From Bacteroidota bacterium (lineage in GTDB: Bacteria > Bacteroidota > Bacteroidia > Chitinophagales > Chitinophagaceae): 11,892 nt of DNA. Below are positions 6,826 through 11,892 of the stretch, piece by piece (position 1 is the first letter of the stretch; every line of letters starts with the position of its first letter). The DNA is taken from contig JAEZJD010000170.1 of the NCBI GenBank assembly GCA_023436425.1, positions 1 through 11,892 of the forward strand, given 5' to 3'. The notes beneath the pieces are model-generated. The model saw only the letters and a list, made by a program, of their open reading frames with translations, ran no database searches and was not told where the DNA came from. The position numbers and the translations under genes are program-made.

Positions 6826-8277
6826 CTAATACCGTTCACGCTGGTGTAAATATAATCCGTTTTGTCCTAACTGGTTGAAGCTCCATTCTAACTTCACCAC
6901 CAAGTCAGTCAAGGCAACAATGTCTAAACCAAAGCCGCCGCTATAAAGCATTTTATTATTCAGATCATTGGCCGGTGTCACATTAGGATTGTGGACATAA
7001 CCAACATTTGTAAACGCTTTTGCATAAACCTTCAGCGGTACCGGGTTAATAATTCGCAGCTTTTTTGTGATAGCAATATTGGGAACTTTGATGGCAGTAT
7101 TAATTACGGGATGAACAAAAGCAAGTTTCGTGTAACCACCGGCAACACCATCGATTATGTAATCTTCATATCCCTGCAAAAACATGTCGCTTCTGCCAAT
7201 AAAATCCTGTTGCGAAAACGGCTGCCGGAACGGAAGCTTTACCATTCCAGCAAGCTTTAGATTGAAAAAGCTTTTCCCCACAGGCTTAAACAAACTTGTT
7301 TTTGCTGAAAGCTGCCAAAGGTTCATTGTGGGAGTAAAACCGACTTTTGAAAAAGTAAAATCCCCGAGAACACCTTTGGTGGGATAAGGGATAAAATCTA
7401 AATCGGTGTAAGAAAGATTGTACCCTACAGTGACAAACCGTTGCAATGGAGCATTTGAAAAATTTCGATTGAGCTTGTACACAGTGTCGGCAATGCGATC
7501 GGTAAAGTAGCCAACTGAAAATGTGTGACGCGTTTTGATTGCCGGCCGGTAGGCAAGATCGAGAGTTGCACGCGAGAACGTTCTGATATATCCGGATGGA
7601 TTTTTAAACGGGACCAGCTTGTTATTTTGCGTCACGTAATTGATCTCCCGGTTTTTACCATATGCGAGTGCAAGATTGGTGTACCACTTCAGATCCTTAT
7701 CCAGATACAAACCGCTATAATCGAGAGACAACTGTTTGGTATATCCGTTCATTACATGAAGCTGTATGCGGTCGTTTCTTCCTGTAGCGTTATTTTGTGT
7801 GAAGCGTATTCCGTAGTTCAACTGATTGAGATCTCTGCCTTTTTCGTTCCACCACTTACCGAATTTTCCTTCCACCACTCGTACAAACGGCAACGGATAC
7901 AAATACCATTTTTCTTCAACGTCAATTCTAACAAGAACGTCTTTGCCGGAAATGCTATTCAACGAAACGACAACTGAACGAAACAAGCCGGTGTTCATCA
8001 GGCGCTGTTGTGTTTCATAAAATTTTGATGTAATAAAATCGAGCGGATGGGCTTCGTCAACACCAAATGGCAACTCTCTTAAGATGATAGAGTTTTTTGT
8101 TCGCTCATTTCCATTAATCACTATATCTCTTATCGTGAACAAACTCCCCGTGTCCCGGATAAGCATTCCTTTATCAGTGGAGAAAATGATGGCAGCATCT
8201 GAAACTAAGTTCTGGGCGCACATTGTCGCCGGCAAACCGGCGGCACAAAACAGCACAAACACAACCATCCTGCCCAT
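6826..8277 (-). CDS. One-POTRA BamA/TamA-like outer membrane barrel protein
   Basis: The product has 483 residues. A signal peptide (1-21, cut after MCA) is followed by a single POTRA-like domain at about 47-122 (FTIRDIVINGNERTKNSIILREL, then YETQQRLMNTGLFRSVVVSL and VLVRIDVEEKW). From about 125 to the end there are alternating aromatic and polar strands like a surface-antigen (Bac_surface_Ag) barrel. This makes it an Omp85-superfamily member much shorter than BamA. The L6 position seems to be MFLQGYEDY near 365-373, where Gln replaces the arginine of the canonical VRGF/Y motif. Known Omp85 members insert or translocate proteins, or move lipids. The client here is unknown, so I give no symbol. 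It lies between the CBS gene (75 bp) and nadK (63 bp). It could alternatively be a non-transporting barrel. Confidence 0.82.
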   Translation of the reverse strand: MGRMVVFVLFCAAGLPATMCAQNLVSDAAIIFSTDKGMLIRDTGSLFTIRDIVINGNERTKNSIILRELPFGVDEAHPLDFITSKFYETQQRLMNTGLFRSVVVSLNSISGKDVLVRIDVEEKWYLYPLPFVRVVEGKFGKWWNEKGRDLNQLNYGIRFTQNNATGRNDRIQLHVMNGYTKQLSLDYSGLYLDKDLKWYTNLALAYGKNREINYVTQNNKLVPFKNPSGYIRTFSRATLDLAYRPAIKTRHTFSVGYFTDRIADTVYKLNRNFSNAPLQRFVTVGYNLSYTDLDFIPYPTKGVLGDFTFSKVGFTPTMNLWQLSAKTSLFKPVGKSFFNLKLAGMVKLPFRQPFSQQDFIGRSDMFLQGYEDYIIDGVAGGYTKLAFVHPVINTAIKVPNIAITKKLRIINPVPLKVYAKAFTNVGYVHNPNVTPANDLNNKMLYSGGFGLDIVALTDLVVKLEWSFNQLGQNGLYLHQRERY

Positions 8278-8352
8278 ATTCAGAGACTTTGTTAGGGAAA
8301 GTAGTAAAAATTTGATACCGAAAACTCAGGCGGACGGGAAAAGTTACTGATA

Positions 8353-9009
8353 TTAAATTCTCAAGTAATTCATAAGGTTGTCAAAGTTGTTGCGAAGCTC
8401 GTTTTCGTAAAGCTCCTCCCCGAAATAGTACTTCACATTGTAGTCGTAACGCTGAAAAGTGCTGATGATGTCGGATACTTCTAATTTATTTACTCTTATC
8501 GTAACCTGCATCGAACCCGTTTCAGCGTCGGTGTAAGTGTTCAGTTGGGTAATTTGCGCATCATTTGATTCTACAATCTTGCTTATCTCATTGAACGAAT
8601 AATTGCGGCTATCGAGCTCCAAAACGATGAGTGCTCCCGGGTCGTTCAGGCTCATAAAGTCGGATGCGTTTCGCAACAAATCGTTGTAAGTAACAATGCC
8701 CAAAAGAAGTTTTTCTTCCACAACAGGTACCACGCTGAGCTTATTGACAACGGCGGTATGGATAGCTTTCAGAAAGTGATCATTCGCTTGAACTGAAGTG
8801 GATCCATCCGTTATCGCGAGATCTTTCAACATTGTTTCGTCGTCACTTTGCAGCAACTGTTCTTCGCTGATAATGCCGAGGTAACTGTTATCTTCCACCA
8901 CCGGCAGATGAGCAACATGATAATCGTTCATCAACTGAAGCGCATGATAAACTTTATCTTCCTGATGTAGATAAGGAATAGAGTTCGATATTAGATCTCT
9001 TGTGAGCAT
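8353..9009 (-). CDS. Two-CBS-domain protein with ACT-like C-terminal region
   Basis: This is a 218-residue soluble protein. The first CBS motif is at about 1-56 (YHALQLMNDYHVAHLPVVEDNSYLGIISEEQLL), and a second at about 60-115 (AIHTAVVNKLSVVPVVEEKLLLGIVTYNDLL). Residues 125-195 look like an ACT-type regulatory fold (GALIVLELDSRNYSFNEISKIVESNDAQI, then a strand-rich MQVTIRVNK). CBS pairs bind adenosine nucleotides and act as sensors in other systems. No catalytic domain is attached, so this is probably a stand-alone regulator or partner whose target I cannot name. Genes of this type are often found near nadK in Bacteroidota. There is no signal peptide. It follows the hydrolase gene by only 24 bp, so the two are probably co-transcribed. 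Confidence 0.9.
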   Translation of the reverse strand: MLTRDLISNSIPYLHQEDKVYHALQLMNDYHVAHLPVVEDNSYLGIISEEQLLQSDDETMLKDLAITDGSTSVQANDHFLKAIHTAVVNKLSVVPVVEEKLLLGIVTYNDLLRNASDFMSLNDPGALIVLELDSRNYSFNEISKIVESNDAQITQLNTYTDAETGSMQVTIRVNKLEVSDIISTFQRYDYNVKYYFGEELYENELRNNFDNLMNYLRI

Positions 9010-9033
9010 AGGTGTTTGTAAGACAATATAGAC

Positions 9034-9810
9034 CTAGCTAACTGTTGCAGGTTCACTCAACTTTTTTAAAAATTTCTCTAAAATCACGTTGAACTCCGCA
9101 GGTTGTTCCATCATTGGTGCATGCCCGCACTTATCTATAAAGTATAACTCGCTGTTAGGTATCAGTCGCTTGAACTCTTTTGCAACAAACGGCGGCGTAA
9201 TCGTATCGTTCTCGCCCCAAATGAGAAGTGTTGGTTGTTTAATGCTGTTCAATTCTTCGCCCAGATTGTTGCGTATAGCGCTTTTTGCAAGAGCGATAAT
9301 TTTTACAACTTTCAGTCTGTTGCGTGTGATTTCAAACACTTCATCCACCAATTCTTTCGTGGCAGTTTTAGGATCGTAAAAGGTAAGTTCAGTTTTTTTG
9401 CGGATGTATTCATAATCACCCCGGCGCGGGTAAGAATCTCCCATTCCATTTTCGAAAAGACCGGAACTGCCTGTTAGAATTAATGATTTTATTCTCTCCG
9501 GATGTTTTAATGTGTGCACGAGCGCCACGTGTCCGCCTAATGAATTTCCGAGCAGGTGCGCTTGTTTGATGTCCATAGTTTCCAAAAACCTGTGAACATA
9601 TTTCGCAAGCCCTCCAACAGATGTGTGCAGTATATCAAGTTCGAACAGAGGAAGCATGGGAACAACAACGCGATTGCTGCGGCGGAAGTGCTCAATCAAA
9701 TCTTTAAAGTTGCTCAATGCACCAAACAATCCATGAAGCAACACCAGTGGTGCGCCGCTGCCTTCGTCGATATATTTGAATTTACCCTCTTCCTTTAGCT
9801 CGTACTGCAT
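9034..9810 (-). CDS. Alpha/beta hydrolase, substrate unknown
   Basis: The 258-residue cytoplasmic protein has the full alpha/beta-hydrolase layout. The oxyanion-hole region is LLHGLFG (24-30), and the nucleophile elbow GNSLGG has Ser90. The acid residue is probably Asp202 in WGENDTITP, and the catalytic His230 lies in CGHAPMMEQP. A cap region lies at about 120-185. The triad looks intact, so it should be an active serine hydrolase, most like the broad esterase/lipase and ring-cleavage-product hydrolase group. Sequence alone does not give the substrate. It is followed 24 bp later by the CBS gene and preceded by the CvpA gene with a 64-bp gap. No signal peptide or membrane segment was seen. Confidence 0.9.
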   Translation of the reverse strand: MQYELKEEGKFKYIDEGSGAPLVLLHGLFGALSNFKDLIEHFRRSNRVVVPMLPLFELDILHTSVGGLAKYVHRFLETMDIKQAHLLGNSLGGHVALVHTLKHPERIKSLILTGSSGLFENGMGDSYPRRGDYEYIRKKTELTFYDPKTATKELVDEVFEITRNRLKVVKIIALAKSAIRNNLGEELNSIKQPTLLIWGENDTITPPFVAKEFKRLIPNSELYFIDKCGHAPMMEQPAEFNVILEKFLKKLSEPATVS

Positions 9811-9874
9811 CGAAAATGTTATTGTGCTAAAATAAATGTTTTACCCTAAAGCACCTATCTCACTAAACAAACAA

Positions 9875-10414
9875 TTATGCCTGATGATAGTCAGAAATAT
9901 TTTGAAAAAAATGCAGAAGCTCTGAAAATATTCCTTTCAGGAAAGGAAAAATGGAACCCAACACCAACATCATCTTCGGCGCGATCGGCTGAATAAATGG
10001 GTAAGCGAGGGAAGCTTGCGTTGCCGAAGGCTTCAGCAGATTTAACTGAACGGCGTAGAATAAAATAATACTGAAGATGAAAAAATAAATGAACATAAAC
10101 AGTAAGAACCCGGCCTTGCGGTTTAACCATCCGAGCATAGCAAGCTTCACAGCGCCTTCGATCATTTTTGCTCCTATCCGAATTAAAAGTGCTACGGCAA
10201 CAAACACTATTAGAAACGCGACAAATGGCAGCAAGCGACCGGAAATACTCGTGCTAGTGCCAAGATATTCGGCCACTACAGAAGAAAGCTTCAGTGCTGC
10301 TGCAAGTCCAATGACAAAACCGAGCAACGAAAAGATAGCTACAATAAATCCTTTACGAATGCCTTTGAAAAGAGCAAGCGCAAAAAACATTACAGCAATG
10401 ACATCAATAAGCAT
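9875..10414 (-). CDS. CvpA-family inner membrane protein
   Basis: This is a 179-residue membrane protein with about four hydrophobic segments, at roughly 2-18, 24-48, 62-80 and 100-125, with a further hydrophobic stretch near 148-160. The N-terminal LIDVIAVMFFALALFKGIRKGF and the following GLAAAL segment match the CvpA family pattern. CvpA is named for colicin V production in Escherichia coli, and a wider role in envelope homeostasis has been proposed. The exact function is not settled, so I leave the symbol empty. The ATG at 10414 starts directly before the first hydrophobic segment. It lies between the YqeY-domain gene (52 bp) and the hydrolase gene (64 bp). Confidence 0.87.
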   Translation of the reverse strand: MLIDVIAVMFFALALFKGIRKGFIVAIFSLLGFVIGLAAALKLSSVVAEYLGTSTSISGRLLPFVAFLIVFVAVALLIRIGAKMIEGAVKLAMLGWLNRKAGFLLFMFIYFFIFSIILFYAVQLNLLKPSATQASLAYPFIQPIAPKMMLVLGSIFPFLKGIFSELLHFFQNISDYHQA

Positions 10415-10466
10415 ACAGCGAGCGGTAGATCTTGGAACGCAGCAACAGACAAGTCGCTTGTGAAAG

Positions 10467-10919
10467 TTACCGCGACAGAAGTTCTTTTACAATGGAGGAA
10501 ATTGTTTTTCCATCGGCGCGACCTGCGAACTTTTTTGTTGCAACTCCCATCACCTTACCCATGTCCGCTGACGACGAAGCACCTGTTTCAGATATTATTT
10601 GCTGCAACTCTGTTCGAAGTTCCTCTTCATTCATTTGTTTAGGAAGAAATTTTTCAATGACGTCAATTTCCTCCTGTTCCTTTGTTGCAAGATCGTCGCG
10701 GTTTTGTTCGCGGTAAATTGAAAGAGAATCTTTTCTCTGTTTTACCATTTTTTGCAAGAGGCTAAGTTCCTTCTCCGCAGAAATTTCACCGCCGGCACCA
10801 GGGTCCGTTTTTACCTTTATGATTTCGGCTTTGATGGCGCGTAATGAACGAAGGGCAGCTTCGTTCTTGCTTTTCATAGCTTCTTTCATCTCCGACATTA
10901 TTTTAGTCTCGAGATTCAT
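10467..10919 (-). CDS. GatB/YqeY-domain protein
   Basis: The 150-residue soluble protein starts MNLETKIMSEMKEAMKSKN and continues with the family run of LRSLRAIKAEI, KMVKQRKDSL, FLPKQMNEEEL and GKVMGVATKKFAGRADGKTI. YqeY-type proteins share a domain with the tRNA-binding tail of the GatB amidotransferase subunit. They are thought to have a role linked to tRNA amidation, but the role is not proven. An upstream frame extends to ATG 10991, but that stretch overlaps the gldC coding region, and family members start near MxLExKI. I therefore chose ATG 10919; ATG 10925 (two residues longer) is also possible. It begins 10 bases after the gldC stop, indicating translation from a shared transcript. Confidence 0.9.
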   Translation of the reverse strand: MNLETKIMSEMKEAMKSKNEAALRSLRAIKAEIIKVKTDPGAGGEISAEKELSLLQKMVKQRKDSLSIYREQNRDDLATKEQEEIDVIEKFLPKQMNEEELRTELQQIISETGASSSADMGKVMGVATKKFAGRADGKTISSIVKELLSR

Positions 10920-10929
10920 AAACATGTAT

Positions 10930-11277
10930 TTATGTGAGCTTGTTTTCTTTTGATTGAGATTCAGAAAACTTGAGATAAAACTGTTTTGCAAACTCCTTCA
11001 TATCATTGACCAGTTCTGTTTCTTTTGTAGCTCTGGCAAATGTATCTGCCATAGTCATGAGAGTCTGATAATAGAAATCTCCCATTTCGTCAATCATCAT
11101 TTTTTGTGTCCAGAGATCAATCCGTAGCGCCGCTTTGTCTGCACCATCCCACAACGAAAGAATCATTGCCTTTGCCTGCTGCGGTTTGCCGCTTCCATCG
11201 GTCGCATCCCACATAATATTTTCAGGAACTTTGGATTCGTCAAGTTCTACATCAATTACAATACTCGATTTCGCCAT
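10930..11277 (-). CDS. gldC: Gliding motility protein GldC
   Basis: This 115-residue soluble protein without a signal peptide matches GldC through most of its length. The recognisable blocks are VELDESKVPENIMWDATDG near the start, KAMILSLWD, ALRIDLWTQKMMIDEM, and FYYQTLMTMADTFARAT. GldC was first described in Flavobacterium johnsoniae next to gldB, where it supports gliding and colony spreading but is not thought to be a structural motor part. The molecular role is unclear. In this window it is not next to gldB; the next gene is a yqeY-type gene 10 bp downstream. Together with a PorG-like protein, it fits a Bacteroidota genome with T9SS/gliding genes, though many non-gliding members also carry gldC. 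Start at ATG 11277. Confidence 0.9.
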   Translation of the reverse strand: MAKSSIVIDVELDESKVPENIMWDATDGSGKPQQAKAMILSLWDGADKAALRIDLWTQKMMIDEMGDFYYQTLMTMADTFARATKETELVNDMKEFAKQFYLKFSESQSKENKLT

Positions 11278-11293
11278 TTATGTTGTTTGGCTG

Positions 11294-11321
11294 CGAAGGT
11301 AATTTATTAGTTAAATGCAAA
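11294..11321 (-). promoter_or_regulatory. Possible promoter before gldC
   Basis: On the minus strand a TTTG at 11321..11318 is followed, after 16 bases, by TACCTTCG at 11301..11294, one base from the Bacteroidota -7 consensus TAnnTTTG. The gldC ATG is 16 bases further on. The spacer is shorter than the usual 17-23, so the match is weak. The position, at the end of a 99-bp gap, is sensible for a start of the gldC-yqeY unit. Confidence 0.3.
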
Positions 11322-11376
11322 CGGGCCGCCGGCATCTACGCCTGAACGATTGTTTCTCAATTTTGTAAACCGATAC

Positions 11377-11721
11377 TCAAATTTTTTTCGAATTCTTAAA
11401 TCCGTTTTTCAGTAGCCATTGTACAACTTTATCGCGTTGGTCGCCCTGAATAATTATCTCACCATCTTTAGCCGAACCGCCTGTTCCGCAAAAGTTCTTT
11501 AATTTTTTTCCAAGGTCTTCCAGGTCTTCATCCTGTCCTACAAACCCTTTAATGAGGGTAACAGCTTTGCCCGCACGGTGCTTCGTCTCTAATTTCACTT
11601 TAAGCTTTTGCTGCTGTGGCGGCAGCGTGTCGGGCAGATTTTCATCTCCATGCTCAAAGTTGAAATTGGGATCGGTACTGTAAACAAATCCTCCTTTGTC
11701 CGGCTTATTTTTCTTGCTCAT
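11377..11721 (-). CDS. SUI1/eIF1-like translation factor (YciH family)
   Basis: This is a 114-residue protein. Residues 1-38 form a low-complexity charged lead, and an SUI1 fold follows at about 39-110. The signature blocks are VTLIKGFVGQDEDLEDLGKKL, the CGTGGSAKDGEIIIQGDQRD motif typical of eIF1/YciH, and a C-terminal helix KVVQWLLKNGF. Eukaryotic eIF1 controls start-codon choice. Bacterial YciH members bind the ribosome, and one is reported to act in stress-related inhibition, so the role here is an inference. The longer frame begins with TTG 11736 (five more residues), but ATG 11721 starts the usual MSKKNK-type N-terminus and is preferred. It lies between nadC and gldC, 99 bp from gldC. 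Confidence 0.9.
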   Translation of the reverse strand: MSKKNKPDKGGFVYSTDPNFNFEHGDENLPDTLPPQQQKLKVKLETKHRAGKAVTLIKGFVGQDEDLEDLGKKLKNFCGTGGSAKDGEIIIQGDQRDKVVQWLLKNGFKNSKKI

Positions 11722-11765
11722 ACCTCTTGGTTTCAATAGTTCCAGAAGTTCTAAATTTCAATGAC

Positions 11766-11812
11766 AAAAAAGTAACGTTCAACCTATTCAACGTGTTGAC
11801 TGTTTGAACGTT
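11766..11812 (-). terminator. Probable intrinsic terminator after nadC
   Basis: The minus strand has AACGTTCAA at 11812..11804 and the exact inverted copy TTGAACGTT at 11782..11774, a 9-bp stem. The 21-base loop between them contains a smaller TCAAC/GTTGA pair. Two bases after the stem there is a run of six T residues (11771..11766). The left arm overlaps the final base of the nadC stop codon. The stem is AT-rich, so strength is uncertain. Confidence 0.5.
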
Positions 11813-11892
11813 TAAACAATTAAAGCTTTAAGGCTCAAGTCCAAACTCTTTGCCTGGTGAATGAGTCCGCCGACACTCACGTAGTCCACACC
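11812..11892 (-). CDS. nadC: Quinolinate phosphoribosyltransferase, C-terminal end only
   Basis: Only the last 26 codons and the stop are inside the window. They read GVDYVSVGGLIHQAKSLDLS, followed by LKALIV. This matches the C-terminal barrel strand and helix of NadC, where G(V/A)D(Y/F)(I/V)SVG(A/G)LTHS is the usual pattern before a LDxSLK end. NadC makes nicotinate mononucleotide from quinolinate and PRPP in de novo NAD synthesis. The frame is too short to judge integrity of the active site. The stop is followed by a probable terminator, so nadC probably ends its own transcription unit before the SUI1 gene. nadK, which uses the same pathway's product, is about 5 kb away in this window. Confidence 0.85.
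   Translation of the reverse strand, partial: GVDYVSVGGLIHQAKSLDLSLKALIV

Noticed and set aside
7525..7977. Plus-strand open frame of 150 codons opposite the one-POTRA barrel gene
   Set aside because: It lies wholly antisense to a well-supported gene and has no recognisable domain; the same holds for the other plus-strand frames, including the 134-codon one opposite nadK.
9824..9854. GTGCT/AGCAC inverted repeat between the CvpA and hydrolase genes
   Set aside because: The stem is only 5 bp with a loop of about 21 bases and no T-run, so it is not a credible terminator.
10449..10461. ACAAG-TCG-CTTGT small hairpin after the YqeY-domain gene
   Set aside because: A 5-bp stem with no T-tract; too short to call a terminator or regulatory element.
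10920..10991. N-terminal extension of the YqeY-domain protein to ATG 10991
   Set aside because: The extra 24 residues overlap the gldC coding end in another frame and have no family match; the YqeY pattern begins at ATG 10919.
1..11892. Possible defence, mobile or otherwise novel system
   Set aside because: All thirteen genes belong to recognised families in a same-strand core arrangement; I saw no transposase, integrase, repeat array, tRNA edge or abrupt change in composition.

Overview
The window looks like chromosomal core sequence from a Bacteroidota bacterium, probably Chitinophagaceae or a relative. That placement is an inference from gene content: a PorG-type type IX secretion (T9SS) barrel, a GldC gliding protein, a Bacteroidota-style BamA with a long insertion near POTRA 3, tandem Skp/OmpH proteins, and a TTG/ATG start pattern without clear Shine-Dalgarno sequences. 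All thirteen genes that I can support lie on the minus strand, so transcription runs from the right end of the window to the left. Coding density is high, and the longest gap between genes is 154 bp.

In transcription order (right to left), the window opens with the last 26 codons of nadC (quinolinate phosphoribosyltransferase) and a probable intrinsic terminator. Next come a bacterial SUI1/eIF1-like protein, gldC, a GatB/YqeY-domain protein, a CvpA-family membrane protein, an alpha/beta hydrolase and a two-CBS-domain protein.

The left half is an envelope-biogenesis cluster: a small one-POTRA BamA/TamA-like barrel, nadK, a porG-like gene, uppS, bamA and two Skp/OmpH periplasmic chaperones. 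The second chaperone runs off the left edge. The order porG-uppS-bamA-ompH-ompH is a known conserved Bacteroidota arrangement and also occurs around porG of Porphyromonas gingivalis. The cluster groups the lipid carrier for peptidoglycan and surface glycans (UppS), the outer-membrane protein insertase (BamA) with its chaperones (Skp), and a T9SS outer-membrane component (PorG). NadK and NadC belong to NAD(P) synthesis.

I found no tRNA, rRNA, insertion sequence, CRISPR array, prophage or defence gene. I also see no convincing undescribed system. The points most worth a second look are the extra one-POTRA barrel protein with an altered L6-loop motif, the proline/alanine-rich tail on one Skp paralogue, promoter-like -7 boxes abutting the uppS and porG start codons, and the TTG start of nadK.
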